64,000 nt of DNA from Mortierella sp. BCC40632 (Eukaryota; Mortierellomycota; Mortierellomycetes; Mortierellales; Mortierellaceae): NCBI GenBank assembly GCA_011634665.1, contig WAEK01000021.1:1-64000 (forward strand). Direction: 5' to 3'. The first letter of the stretch is position 1. Each line of letters starts with the position of its first letter. The notes below the pieces were generated by a model that saw only the letters and a program-made list of their open reading frames with translations, was not told the DNA's origin and ran no database searches. This document shows positions 33,981-47,057 of this stretch, one piece after another. The position numbers and the translations under genes are program-made.

Positions 33981-35933
33981 ATGGCGACAACATTGAAGAG
34001 GCACAGCGTAAGGGCGACTTTGCCATCAAGCCCGAGAACTCTACGCCAACACTCAACACTGCAGACTGGCCTTTGTTGCTCAAGGTACTGCCTCCCCTAT
34101 TCTCTGCCCCAGGAAGACTTTTTTTCGCCATCAAGAAAGACAGTGTCTATTGCATCAATAGTTTACAGAGGAATCAACAAAACTAAACGGATCGATCCGA
34201 CACTCTCCTCCCCTCATTCTCCACACTAGAACTATGACAAGTTGAATGTTCGCACTGGCCACTATACGCCTATTCCTAGCGGTTCCTCGCCCTTGAAGCG
34301 CGAGCTCTCCGAGTACATCAGGTAAAAAGAACAAAGAGAGAGAAAGAGAGAGAAAGAGAGAAAAAGCCTATTCCTAGCTTGTTTTCGTATATGACTCTGT
34401 TTGGAGTGGCAAACAACTCCCTACTTCCCAGAGCTTAGTCACTAAACCCGTTTCTTTCTCTATCTCTACCTTCACCCCTGCAGATACGGTGTCATCAACT
34501 TGGACAACCCCCCTCTAACCCTTCCTCGCACGAGGTCGTCGCCTGGGTTCGCCGTATCCTTCGTGTGGAGAAGACTGGTCACAGTGGTACTCTGGATCCC
34601 AAGGTCACGGGATGCTTGATTGTCTGCATTGACCGTGCCACTCGTTTGGTCAAGTCGCAGCAGGGTGCTGGTAAGGAGTACGTCTGCATTCTCCGTCTCC
34701 ACGATGCTATCGAGTCTGAGAAGAAGCTCTCCCAGGTATGAGTCCTTTTGTTACTGTTCTTTCTCTTGTCATTGATTCTAGGCAAACACAATCTATGTAG
34801 CATTGACTAATGATCGCAAATGCACCTATCTCCCAACCCTCTTTTCTTTTTTCTTTCTTTCTTTTCTTTCTTTCTTTCTTTCTTTTTTTTTTCTCTTTCT
34901 TTCAACTCTCGCACAGGCTCTTGAGACTCTTACTGGTGCGCTCTTCCAGCGTCCTCCTCTGATCTCGGCCGTCAAGCGTCAGCTCCGTATCCGTACGATC
35001 CACGAGTCCAAGTTGATCGAGTTCGACAACGACCGCCACTTGGCCGTGTTCTGGGCTTCGTGCGAGGCAGGAACCTATATGCGTACGATGTGTGTTCACT
35101 TGGGTTTGTTGCTCGGAGTTGGAGGACACATGCAGGAACTTCGACGTGTGCGTTCGGGACATATGGGCGAGGAAGATGACATTGTGACGATGCACGATAT
35201 CTTGGACGCTCAGTGGTTGTATGACAACACCAAGGATGAGTCGTACCTCCGCAGGGTTGTTCGTCCTCTCGAGTCGCTGTTGACAACCTACAAGCGTGTG
35301 GTTGTCAAGGACAGCGCTGTCAACGCCATCTGCTACGGTGCCAAGCTCATGATCCCTGGTTTGCTCCGCTACGAGTCTGGCATTGAGGTCAATGAGGAGA
35401 TCGTGTTGATGACCACCAAGGGTGAGGCGATTGCTCTCGGTATTGCTCAGATGACCACGGCTGTGATGGCTACTTGCGACCACGGTGTTGTTGCCAAGAT
35501 CAAGCGTGTGATCATGGAGCGTGACACTTACCCCCGTCGCTGGGGATTGGGACCCAAGGCTCAGGAGAAGAAGAAGTTGATCAAGGATGGCAAGCTCGAC
35601 AAGTATGGTCGCACCACCGAGAGCACCCCTGATACCTGGAAGAGCGGCTATGATGACTACAACCGTGAGGACCCTGCAGCACCTGCCACACCCGCCCCTG
35701 CTGTTGCAGCCGTTGCCACCGAGGGGAGAAGAAGCGCAAGGCTGTCATGAGCGATTCTGAGTCTGAGAAGAAGGAGAAGAAGGACAAGAAGAAGGCCAAG
35801 GTTGAGGATGAGGAGGGCAAGAAGGAGAAGAAGGAGAAGAAGGAGAAGAAGGAAAAGAAGGAGAAGAAGGAAAAAGAAGGAGAAGAAGGAGAAGAAGGAG
35901 AAGAAGGCCAAGTCTGATTCGGACTCGGACTAA
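33981..35933 (+). pseudogene. cbf5: CBF5/dyskerin pseudouridine synthase, 4 exons, with apparent frameshifts
   Basis: Exons 33981-34084, 34230-34321, 34484-34735 and 34917-35933. The protein is the catalytic subunit of H/ACA snoRNPs, which convert uridine to pseudouridine in rRNA and snRNA in the nucleolus. Visible parts: N-terminal dyskerin segment, TruB catalytic loop ([15 protein letters not shown], catalytic Asp), [14 protein letters not shown], a PUA domain near [18 protein letters not shown], and a C-terminal KKE-rich tail ending SDSDSD. The conserved sequence is only readable if four small indels are discounted: one base short at codon 2 (33985), two extra in a C run (34508-34513), one short near 35725 and one extra A near 35871. 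Either a local consensus error or a recently disabled copy. An unseen upstream first exon could remove the first problem only. Confidence 0.85.
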
Positions 35934-36502
35934 AGTGCCAAAAAAAAAAAAAAAAATGGAAGCAACTATAACTATGTCTCATGAGTGATCCATGTTGCCT
36001 TTGTATCATTTTTTTTTCTCTTCTTTTCTCATTCTCTATTCCACTCTGTCTTTTTCTTTTTTATTACTCTTTTGAAGCATTACCTGTTCATTGTCATCAT
36101 TCTATAAAATGTGCAACTCTGTCCATGATACCAACCGAGAGTGAAAAAAGGAAACTAGTTCTTGATTTTTGCTTTGTGGATTTATGTAGTGATTTGAGAT
36201 GGGGATCTGGTGAGTAGTGAAGGATAGATAAGATGCCGACTAGAAGAAAGAAACTATCCGAGTGTGCTATGATAAAGCGCCAAACTGTCCAGAGATGGCT
36301 ACAGAGCTGAATTTTTTTTTTTTTTTTTAAAAAAATGACTGTATTTTAATGGCGGAAATACTATATACATACGTCTCATATCTCTGAAAGGGTAGATAGA
36401 AAGTGGAAATCAAGGCATCCGCACTGGACAGTTTTGCGCCTTGTTGTTTTTGACTGGTCTATGCTTGTATGCTTTGGAGATGCACCTTTTTTTCTTTTTC
36501 TC
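35934..36502. other. Convergent intergenic region between CBF5 and the OPT transporter
   Basis: Both genes end here. It contains an A run at 35941-35956 and a T-run/A-run palindrome at 36312-36335, a possible 3'-end signal on either strand. No gene seen. Confidence 0.6.
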
Positions 36503-39306
36503 TTAGTTTGAGGATCCGAAACATCTCTCCACGGAATCTTCATTATTACCCCACCAGTAGGGCATTGTAATGATCTTGCCACTGCCAAAGATAATGAAAA
36601 TGGCTAAAATGGCCAAGGACAGACCCGTGTCTGCAGCAGCACCAACAATGTAGTTGTACTTGACCCAGAAGGCATGCTTGTAACGGTAGAAGTAGTACAT
36701 GCAGAAGAATCCTCCAATAAACGATGACAAAGGACCCGTCGAGACGTTTCCGTAAAAGTTCTCCATGCTCGAGAAGAAAATGGTGCTGTGCCAGAGATGG
36801 AACTTGGCCTTGGGGAAACGCTTGTGGAGCAGATACATAACAATGGGCGCGACAATACCGAGCAAAAAGCCCCAGCGAAGAGGACCATAGATGGCATCTG
36901 CAAAGAGACGAGTAGGACCGACAAGACCGTACTGAATACCTTGGTTCAGGTAGCTCTGAGGAGCCTGACCGGACCACTGACCAAGAGGATCCTTCTGGGT
37001 TCCATCAAGGTAGGGACGCTTGGTGTCAATGACCCAACGAATGACAGCATAGTTGATTGGGACACCGATAAAGTTACCCCAGAGTTGGGACATGAATGTT
37101 GCACGAGGGCTGATCTTCATGTAGTGGCCAATCTTTTGATCAAGCATGATACTCTGAGCTCGGTACCAGCACTGACCAGCAACAACACGATACACGAGCG
37201 AGCCAACAGGGTGGGTTCCGGGAGCCATGTATCCGTAACTATTTAATGGAAAAATAATAATAACAAAAAATCAGTGGGTCATTCAGTTAAATTGACAAGT
37301 TCGAGTATCTCCCCCAAAATAAATAAATAAATAGGGCAAACGGATAGGCGAGACTTACATCAATTCGTTCCAGGTTCCGGTACTGACTTGGTAAGCACTC
37401 ACAGCATAAATAAAGCCCATTGGGACGACCGTGAAGGCACCAAGGATTACTCCGACAACATAAGTCCACCATGGCAGATAGAGATCCTGAGTGAAAATCA
37501 AAATCAACATGGTTGCGAAGCATCCTGTGAACAAGATCAAGTACCACCACAAGGGCACTTCTTCATAGGCCGCCATCAGAACATTGAGACGATCCTTGAA
37601 GTTGTGGCGTTGGTTCTTGCGGAGAAGTTGGAATGTAGACCAAATCTTGTGGCGACCAAAGAGGAAGATCTGGACAAAGGCTGACAAGAATGTGGCATAA
37701 CCAAAGAAGATACCCCAAAGGTTGTAGGTCGACATGTAGACGTTGCCAAGCTCTTCAAAGGCAGTCTCGTTAAAGCGACCAGTTTCGGTCGTCAATTGCG
37801 TGAAGGGATATCTGGTACCGTTGGCCATAAAGAGACGGTTCGACATCAAAGGGAAGCGGGTTCCATTCCAGATGCCAGTGAAATGGACGATGGGGACAAG
37901 GACCCAAACAGAGACAACAAAGGCAACAAAACCAATGACCTGAGTCCACCAGGGGGAGACCATGATCGAGGAAGTGATGTTGGACCAGTTCAAGGTAAAG
38001 TTCAAGAAACCCATGCCTCCAAAACCACTGCTAATAAACTTGACGGTATCATTTCTGGGAGCGAACCAACAGAGGACAGCGAGTGAGGAGGTGAAAGGGA
38101 AGGCATACTCGGGCAAGAAAGACCAGAAGAAAACACCGGCCAAGATGATCCAAAAGACTTTGAGTTGCTTGTTGCTGACACCCTTGTTCTCCTGGTGAAG
38201 TGTGCGGTAGAGGGCCGTTTGGTACAAAGCAGAGGGCCAGATCAGCTGTGGATCGTAGAGCAAGAAGCTACGACCGATGGCAGCAAAGGAATAACCCATC
38301 CACATGGTTGCCTAAGTGGAGTAATAATAATAAGAAGAAAAAAAACGATCGAAATCGAGGAAGTGAGTCAGACAAGTCGGTAACAAATCAAGTCTTCAAT
38401 ATCATCCACCAGTCAAAAGTAGGACAAACCGGGACTTACCCACATGACAAAGATGGCAGCGAGGGGATGCATCCGTTCATGATAGAAAATGTCCTTGACA
38501 GAGACAATAATCTCTCCAAGGTTGGAAGTCGCGCCAGCACTCGCACTATCAATCCAAGAGGTTGATTTTTTTTTTTTTTTTTTTTTAGTTGGAGTCGGGT
38601 ACCTTTTTTTTTGTAATATGAACCTTAATCCACATGCTTAAAAATCAGATTTTTTAAAAAAAGGAGGCCAACTTACGCAAGAGTGATCAAGACATGTTCC
38701 TTTACCGAAAATGGACCAGGGTTCAAGTTGAATTTGAAAAAGCCCAAGTTGACGTCCTTGGAGGGCAAGGTCCGGGCCATGATATTTCCAAGCCAGTACG
38801 ACATGATCTGGACAAAGAACATGGAATAAGACGCAGCAGTGGTTCTGAACCAGGCAATCTGACTGATCACGGCTCCAAGCGCGATAAAGATTGTACTAAG
38901 AACAAAGTAACTGGGATCCGTAGAGTAAAGGATAAAAATAAAGGAGAGCAGTGAAATGTTAGAAGTGTCATTCATCATGATCAAAGGCAAAATACAACAG
39001 TAACCCTTTTTCCTTTCTTCCTCCATCGAACCTCGGAGAGGATCCTTACCGGAAAGTGACTGAGGGAAGAGTAGGATCATCATCCATCGAGATGAGTTCA
39101 CGAACAACCTTGGGAACCAGACGAATCGACTCTTCGAGTTCTTCTTCCTCATCCAAGGAGCCGACCTCGGCCTCGATTGTGCCCAGCTCTTTCTTGACAT
39201 CATCTTTGTTATCGCCAGGATAGTGAGGGATGGGTGCGACGGGGTCCTCTTCAGGGAGCTTGCCCTCGGCCGTGGTGCCGTAGGCACTCTTCTCGTTTGC
39301 AGTCAT
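36503..39306 (-). CDS. Oligopeptide (OPT family) transporter, 5 exons
   Basis: Exons (minus) 39306-39050, 38910-38677, 38545-38440, 38311-37359 and 37238-36503 join in frame to 761 residues. An acidic cytoplasmic N terminus (EEEELEESIR) precedes the first membrane segment. Family signatures include FKFNLNPGPFSVKEHVLI and, near the end, FHLWHSTIFFSSMENFYGN. About a dozen hydrophobic segments are visible. OPT proteins import tetra/pentapeptides, glutathione or metal-chelates across the plasma membrane by proton symport; the substrate cannot be predicted. Intron 2 holds a run of about 19 T (plus strand). The length is typical of fungal OPTs. Confidence 0.95.
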
Positions 39307-39424
39307 TATTAGAGTATGGGTATGTTGAGATGCAATAGAGGAGATGTTTGGTAAGGAGGAGGAGAATGGGTGCCGATGACCAGGTGTGAGAGATAAAAGA
39401 GTATGGTCAAAGGATGTTGGTATC

Positions 39425-39456
<32 letters not shown>

Positions 39457-39713
39457 GGAGGAAGGAGGGGGAGTGCTTAATCGAGGTGCCGATGCTTGCC
39501 GAGGGAAGTGGGCAGAACGGCCGTGAAGGTGGAGGGTGAGATGAAGAAGTGTGTGAAAAGAGTGTCGCAAGGACAGTAATGGCCGCGAGGTCGAGACAAA
39601 TCCACGGAAGAAGAAGGGGGTTGACGATGACCTTTTAAATAAAAAAAGGATGAGCCATTGGAGGTACGTGATCCTCCCACGTACCCGATCAAGGCACAGA
39701 ATGGTGTGTGCCG

Positions 39714-39748
<35 letters not shown>

Positions 39749-42325
39749 GAACTGAGTTGCTGAGGTGCGGATTGGTGGTCAGAGTCGCCATAGTTTAGAG
39801 TCTTGTTCCTCTCAGGGTAAGTCAACCGCTGACTTCGAATGGTCAGCTAGAGTGACTGGTGAGCCTAATGGTGCCTGTTCCTGTTCAAAGGGATCTCAAA
39901 GAAGTGCAAGTAGCTATATCGGTATATTCAGGATAGCGGACTGAATATGGTCCTATCGTGTAAGCCTACCCCCATGATAACAGGAACAAATAGCAGACAA
40001 AGGAAAGTGGAATCGATTGGCCATGGATCGGAAGCAGAGGCGCGCAGGAGTGAGCTTCTGTAGGCCCGGCACGACATCCGTATCAAAGAGGCTTCGGACA
40101 AATGTATGTACCAAAAGACAAAAAGTCTTGAATGGTGAATTTGTCAGTGCATATTGCGCGTGTTCGTCTCGAAAGCCCTTTTGTAAGTGAGGAAATCATT
40201 TTGTTTTCCTCTCTCTCCTCTTAGCTCAAGCACCGAAGTTGTACCATTCTTTTTGCCCGGCGGTTTAGAGTTAGCATTGGGCTGCATGTCTGTTTGGGTC
40301 GCAAAATGGAGGAAGGATGCTGATGGACGTCCTTGGGCCTGTTGCTTTGGGGCGGAGTGCGCACAAACGCGCACCGTGTCCAATGAGAAGCCCAGGTTCT
40401 TCCCAAGAAAATAAAGGCAAAGAAGCTCCTTCCTCCTCCAAAATACATCCCCCGCCTTCTTGATGGTGAGCAGTGCAATTCTCCTTGGCCAAAGTGCTGT
40501 TGTTGTTGTTGCTGCTGTTGCTGCTGTACCGAGAGAGGAAATGGCGTCAGTTTATTCATGTATGATCCTTCCGTTCTCGGATATTAAAGGCAACTGTGAA
40601 AGTTTCTGGTATGGCCACTTCGCAGAAGACGCGGCGGAAGGGTGAAAAAGTGTGGTTAGATATACAAACAAACAAAGAAGTTCGTGACGCAGATCGCATA
40701 GTCGTGCGTGTGTGGGAGCGGCGGTTCTCACCACTCGCCATAGTGCCATACCCTCTCGGTCCATCTTTTTTATTCAGACGACCAAGGATTGCTCAATGTT
40801 CCTGACGAGCGGCGCGTCCGGTTTGATGGGCACACGTGTTGTCCGTTTGCGAAGCTTGTCTTTTTTTCTTATTTTCTCAACCTGACGGGCGCTGCGCGGC
40901 GAAGGGCCCATCCCAAACCGAGTAATGGCACTTGTTGGCTGGTAGGGCTGTCCGGACTCAAAAAAGAGGAGAGAGGAGTGTCTCGGTCTGTGACTTGGAT
41001 AGTCTAGCAATCCTTTGGGTGAGAAGGCAGTAAGAACTCGACTACTCCCGACAGCGAAGCTGGGTTGCGGGCTTACAAGTAACGAGGCCATTCATGTCGA
41101 GTGTCTGGCGGGCTGAGTGTTGTAGGCATGGAGAGATGGCTAAGGTCTGAAAGGTTGAGAGCATGGGGTGAGAAGGATAACGTGGAGGTGGTGACATCCC
41201 GATCGTCGATGGCGTCTTTTCTCTCGGTACTCATTGCCTCCTCTATTCTCCGCCGGAAGCGGGGGTCTGATAGGAAATTTTTCTCTCCCACTCTCCTCAC
41301 TCTACTCTTCCAAGTTGTCTTGTGGAACCACCCTCAAATTCTTTTCTCTCTACACATGCGAGTCTGGTAGGACAACAGCCTGGCTGTTCGTGGTGGGTGT
41401 ACAGTATGTACTCGTTCCTCCTTCTTTCTTTCTCTTTTCAGGCACGCCTCGCCATTCATGGAGACAGGGTGGGAGGGTATGGAGAGAGAGTGGTAGCCTC
41501 GGAGCAGGCTTCTAGGACATCTCATCATCTGATGTGAACACGCACGTTAGTGCAGCCGAGCAACAAGAAGAAAAAGCGTAGAAACACGCGTTGCTGCCAG
41601 GATTCATAGGGAGAGGAAAAGGAAGAGGAAGTAATAATGACTCTCAAAATTCACCATCTCGCCGCAAATGAGCTGCTATCGGCGCAACGGAGGCTGACCA
41701 AAACCGGCAAGGAAGCAGCGAAGTGGTCCTTTTGAGTGGTCTAGCTTTCCACAAAAGAGGATCGCGCCATTTCCTCTGGAGCACATGGCGTGTGGGAGGA
41801 TGCTCACAGAATACAATACTCTGCTCGTGGTCAGACTGAGACGACAAATACCTTCTCGGCGCTTGTACTCTCCGAAAACATGGAACTTGTTGAGGATAGT
41901 CTTTGATGGGTAGTCATTAGGGGCTTACAAATAGAATGAAGTTTTTTTTTTTCTTTTTCTTCGGATAGCTACCCTAAAAGGAGCATTTTCGTTGAGGTCA
42001 TTCAGAGATAGACTGAGCTAGACGGGGGGACAGACGAGTAAAATGTCCGCCATAGTTGGGTCAGTTTGGGAGACACAAGCCTACATACGAACCAATGACT
42101 ATCTGGTCTCATCGACTCAGTTGTAGATATACTTCTATCTTACGAAGTCGTAGACTACTACAACATTCCTTGGAAGAGGTAGTCTTCTATCCTTTCTCTT
42201 CTACGCGCCTTGACTTCTGCGCAGTCACAATCGTTCCATCGTGAAGCCACGGGTTCGACTCGATCGCTCCATTTCGCATTGGCAGAAATCACCTTGTGAG
42301 CTACCACCATCGCACATTCCTGAGA
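39307..42325. other. Long intergenic region, no gene seen
   Basis: The left part is the OPT promoter, with a T-run/A-run palindrome (39424-39457) and a run of about 30 A (39716-39745). From 39750 to 42300 there are several open frames of 60-105 codons on both strands, but none has a recognisable domain, a family match or a convincing exon chain. The sequence is of normal composition, so a poorly conserved gene or noncoding RNA cannot be excluded. Confidence 0.5.
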
Positions 42326-45300
42326 ATGTCCCAGACATCTCGTCAGCGACACTACAGACATCGTAGAGGTGGCGCAGTTGCCCAAAGAGGTCCTGAATCA
42401 GAGCAGACCCATGGTAGCCATGGCCCAAATACTTTACCTCAGTCCATTGGCCAAGAAAGAGAGGACACCCCCGCACCGAGGGACAGTGCAGAGCTTTTAC
42501 AAGAACTTGACTCGCTACTAGAAAGAGCAAAGGCCGATGAGGCTACAGGGCTTCTCAAGGATTCAGAAGGAGGTCAGGAGTTCTCAAAGGTATCCAGTGA
42601 ATGCTTGGTATTATCTATCTATCGCCCTTCTGTGCCAAAGATCGATGACTGATCTCAACCTTGAGGAAAATGATGATCTAGACGGTGCTGGCAACACTCC
42701 TTTCTTTCTGTAAGGATATCTCTGCCACAGAGACGGAGAGCTCCGTTAAATTCTCCAAAGCAGTGTTCATGTTCTTTAACAAGGAACTGGTTAAGGTGTG
42801 TCCATTATCCGATCTTTGCCTAGTACTTTTATTCCATCGTGTCCCGTCTAACTCTTTTTTACCTTGACAGGTCTCCGCATCGAGTTCTCAAAACCGGATA
42901 ATTACAGAAACCTTCTGCAGATACCTTCTCTCCTCCTTTAAAGCAGTCGATTTTTCTGGGAGAATCACTAGTAGTACCGATGGCTCTGGAAACAGCTCGG
43001 ATGTGTCTTCATTACGTTTGAGCGAAGGTCGCGATCAAGTAGATATATTGCGCGCGCTAAGCGCTGTTTTGTTCGAGAATGGAGCTAATGCAAAAGAGGT
43101 AAGAGAGCCAATAAAAGGGTTATTTGTTAGTGAGCTCCCAGTCTTCTTTTTTTTTTTTTATCTTAGCTCCTCTTTCTCCAACTCAAAAAGTTGGTTTTTG
43201 TATACTCTGGTTTCTGTCTTTGTAGACCCTACCAGATGTATTGCAGATGATCGTCTCTGTCTGTGGGACGCCTAAACGGAATGTCATGTACGAACAACGC
43301 CGAATGGCACTAAATTGTCTCGGGAACGCTGTGCACAAGTCTGGCACGATACTCTCATCTTCTCACGATCAAATGTACGACATCCTGCTTTCGAACCTCA
43401 CCGCAACCACATATTTTGAAAATGGTTCTTTGCAATCCATGTCAGGAGTATCGAGAAGAAAAGACCAGGCCTCAGAGCGAAAGGTATCTTGCTTGCAATT
43501 TGCTTTTCTTTCTCTTCCTCCTCCTCATCCTCCTCCTCCTGAAGCATTAGACGCCGGAATGTTGAATGATAGCTAACCTCCTCCTATCATGTTCAAAAGT
43601 TAATTAGCTCCGCACTCCGCGCCCTTCACTTTTTGATTCAGGAAGACAAACGCATCTCTACTCGACCAATACCACCATTGGTGGATGTGATCTGTCGCTT
43701 TATGTTCTACTCTTCTGAAAACACTCTCGGACAGAATGCGACCTCAGCAACCTCCTCAATCTCTACGGGCGGAGTCATCAGACGCTCAACATATTCGACA
43801 CCTATCAACCCACTATCCTTTATGAAATACCCAGGAGCTGTTATTGGACCGAGCGACGTAGGATCAGACTCTCTTTCGACACCGCATTTTAGCTTGCTTT
43901 CGTCAGACTCGGAATACTCAGACTCGGATTCGGGCATGCATCTGGTCCAAAGACGACAGCACGATGGCAAGGTGCGACTGAATGCACTGCTTTGCTTACA
44001 GGCCCTAGCGCGGTCAAGCCCGAAGCAACTCCAGCCTCATTGGCCCAAATTCCTCACTAGCTCCAGTTCGTTGTATCTGTTTACTGGCGTCCGCCAATCC
44101 CCGTCGCTTGTAGGATTGATCGGCTCGGACCCAATTCTAATGGTTCGAAATGCTGCCTGTGTTACCCTCGTGAGCATCCTGGAGCATTCGAAACAATATC
44201 TGTCGATGGCAGAAGAGAAAGCCAATGCTCCGAATCTTAAGAATCAAGCTGGAATGCTTGCCATGTCTGAGAGGGTTGGATTAATGGTCAGGGAATTACA
44301 CACTGGAATTGCAGTGGCATTGGAGGATATCGATGGATCAGTTGACCCTGGAACGATTTCTCAGTTGATCAAGTGTTGCTCTACTGTCGTGGCTAATTGT
44401 TCTTACGAGAAGATGCGTCACGGGCTGACCATCTTACTCTACAAACCCATCGTAAAGTACCTATCATCTCCTGGTAAGTTTGTTATGTAGCTTTCTTCAC
44501 TGATGGTATGTGATACTTAAAAAGAAGAAAATTGAGCAGAGTTTCTTGATCCTGACTTTCTGAATCAAGAACCGGGGCTACAGACCGCAGCTCTTATGTT
44601 TATAGCAGCACTTTTAGCCAACACCACGGCGCAGCCTGAAGTTAAAGAGGGCGTTCTTGAACAAATCAATCCCGAGAATGGAGAGTTGACTGAGCTCCTT
44701 GTTCAGGTTCTGGTGGTGATTGAGGATGAGCGGACGGCACTATCTGTTCGAATTGAAGCATGGGGGGTACTCAGGACACTGGCCCAGCACTATGTTGGCT
44801 ATATCCGGGAAGCATGGCCTAGAATCGACGCAGCACTTGAAAAGGAGAAGGAAAAGGATCCTGGGGACGTTCGGGTTCGCTCAGCGAGTCTTTTGTTCCT
44901 TGAAGAGTACTGCAAAGCCATCGCGGGAACTACAACTACCCTCGTAAGCTGTCTTTTTATTCATCTTTTTACACGTAATTGCTACTTGAAAAGTTACTTT
45001 TTGATATGTGGTTCTAACTTTTCATAAATACCTACTGCATAGTCCCCAGATCACTGGAAGGATATAATGGAGCGACATATTCTTGGGACCTTTGAAGAGG
45101 GCACTTCAGGGATCAAGGCTCTGGGCTGTGACTCTCTGTCCCATATTCCATTCTCGGTGTTTGATTCATTTCCGGTAATAGTGGCTGTGCCAACAAACTT
45201 AGTCATCAAAAAAAAAAAAAAAAAAAAAAAGGGTAAATCAAATGATCGGACAAAAACAAGAGATTGACTTTAGACTTTATTAATATTATTATTGATTTAG

Positions 45301-46385
45301 AGCCGGCTTCAGCTTCTGATTCTGTCCCTAGTTCTTGGTACAGCTCATGACGAAGGTGCTGTAGCAAGGGCTGCAGCATGCCGCGCTATAGGTGTCCTCT
45401 TCCTTTTTCCAACTATCCGCGAAGATGGTGCACAGTTGGTGGATCTCGCTACGATCGCACTAGAGCTTTGTCAGGATCCACAACTGTCGGTTCGCGTTCG
45501 GGCCAGCTGGGCTGTCGGGAACTTGTGTGACGCTCTTGTCTTGCTCAAAGCTGAAGGACGGGAAGCTGTGCTTATTGAACTGCTCACCCTTGCATTCTGG
45601 ACCAGGATCATGAGAACGGCCTTAACGGTCTGTCAGGATCATGACAAGCTGAGGCCCAACGGCGCCCGCGCCATTGGAAGTCTGTTGAGAGTGACCTTTG
45701 AGGGGATCCTGGAACGTGAGCGTCATAGCTTGGTGAAAGAGGCTGTTTACACCCTTCTAAAGCATATGGAGCATGGGTCTTTAAAGGTACATATGCCTCT
45801 TTTATTTTTGGTAGACTTTTGTTGCATGAGATAAGATTTGTATATACTCAAATGAATTTTTCTCTCTCTCTCTCTCTTTGATCGCAGGGCCGCTGGAATG
45901 CATGCTATGCGATGCAGAACGTCCTATCGAACGCAGACTTTCCAATCGGCTCAACAGCAGGAACGAGTTATGCAATCGATTCGGAGCTGGTCTCATGGAC
46001 TCGGGATGTTTACGACACACTTCTTCACGCCATTCAAAAAAGCAAAAACTTCAAGGTCCGGATCAGTGCTTGTGCAGCTCTCTCTACACCTAGGACTGCG
46101 TCCAGGTATGGTGGCCCAACTCTTCTTCGAAAGATGGTTCAAGTTCTAATGGACACGGTGCAAAATCTGGATGAGGAACAGGGCGAACACGAGTTTAACG
46201 AGTTCCAATACCGTGGCCAGCTTGAATTGAGACTGTTGAAGTGTCTGGATCATCTACTACAAGTCTCTGGTGGGCCTGCCAAGTTGGGTGTTCTCTTGGA
46301 AAATGATCTGAAGCAAAGGATCGTAGCCAGTAGGGAAGGCGAAAGTGCTGGTATGAATAACACAGCAATCGACTTGGGATCATAG
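42326..46385 (+). CDS. HEAT-repeat protein, HEATR6-like, 9 exons
   Basis: Exons 42326-42589, 42682-42795, 42871-43098, 43226-43483, 43600-44473, 44540-44943, 45043-45174, 45301-45786 and 45888-46385 join to 1,085 residues without a break. The N terminus is Arg/His-rich and likely disordered. The middle contains a domain matching the N-terminal helical domain of HEATR6 (DUF4042; SALRALHFLIQEDKRIST), interrupted by a Ser/Asp-rich insert (LLSSDSEYSDSDSG). The rest is helical repeats (VRLNALLCLQALARSSP, VRASWAVGNLCDALV, VRISACAALSTP). HEAT repeats form a scaffold for protein binding; the role of this family in fungi is not established. The ATG at 42326 is the first in frame. Confidence 0.8.
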
Positions 46386-46501
46386 GATTTAGAAACGGAT
46401 CTCCTGACAAGAGAACATATAAAAAAAGCCCAGGCTTTGTGTCTTTTCAGTTTTACCATTTTCAGAAAAAGACCACCTCAAGCATCGAGTGTCTCCATTC
46501 G

Positions 46502-47057
46502 CTAGGTGTCTAGTGTCGCACGTGTAAACAAGCTTACAGTCACTAGGCTCGCAACCAAGGGTCTTGGAAGGCTCAGAGTAGTAATCACCCCACTCAGGAT
46601 ACAGCCAATTGAGTTGACCTCATCGCGAACTTGGGGGAAGGAAGGACAGCCTGCTCCCGGTAACTATAGCATGAAATATTGAACTAGCATGGGCGCGTAC
46701 CTCGGTCACATCATGCCAAGGCGACAGGCTGTTGTTATGCTGCATCGCAAAAGGAAGGAACGCGTGTGGATCAATGAAATTGCCCAGATCTTTCAATAAG
46801 ACCCGGGTACAGGTACTCAAGAAGGCTGCTGTCTCCGCAGACGAAAGTCAGGAGAAAGGGGTCTTGAGAGCACGGGCAAGGAGCTCAGGCTGGTGAGGGT
46901 GGAGAAGTGTGAAATAGTTGTGAAGGGGAATGGCGAGTAATACTGGTATTCTCTTGGCAATGTGTAGACTTTGGTGGAAAGAGCGCGCAGCCCCATTCAA
47001 ACAAGGTGAAGAATCCGGGGCAAAGTCTTTATAAAAACGAGGCATGGATCGAGTCAT
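46502..47057 (-). pseudogene. Possible small minus-strand gene with an in-frame stop
   Basis: A start at 47057 opens 69 codons (MTRSMPRFYKDFAPDSSP..., with a hydrophobic stretch IPVLLAIPLHNYFTLL), then TGA at 46848-46850. The same frame continues 49 codons to a good splice donor (GAG/GTACGC, 46701). After an acceptor at 46664-46665 there is another open exon (46663-46502; SIGCILSGVITTLSLPRP) to a stop. It fits between a gene ending at 46385 and one starting at 47475. A 45-nt intron (from GTGCTC near 46881) would remove the stop, but that is unusually short. There is a faint likeness to TMEM135-type membrane proteins, not enough to name it. Confidence 0.4.

Noticed and set aside
35581..36009. 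Minus-strand Phe/Leu-rich frames opposite the CBF5 tail
   Set aside because: Antisense of the KKE repeat tail of CBF5.
42230..42290. tRNA-like GGGTTCGACTC box
   Set aside because: Looks like a T-arm/B-box but no acceptor stem, D arm or anticodon arm can be folded around it.
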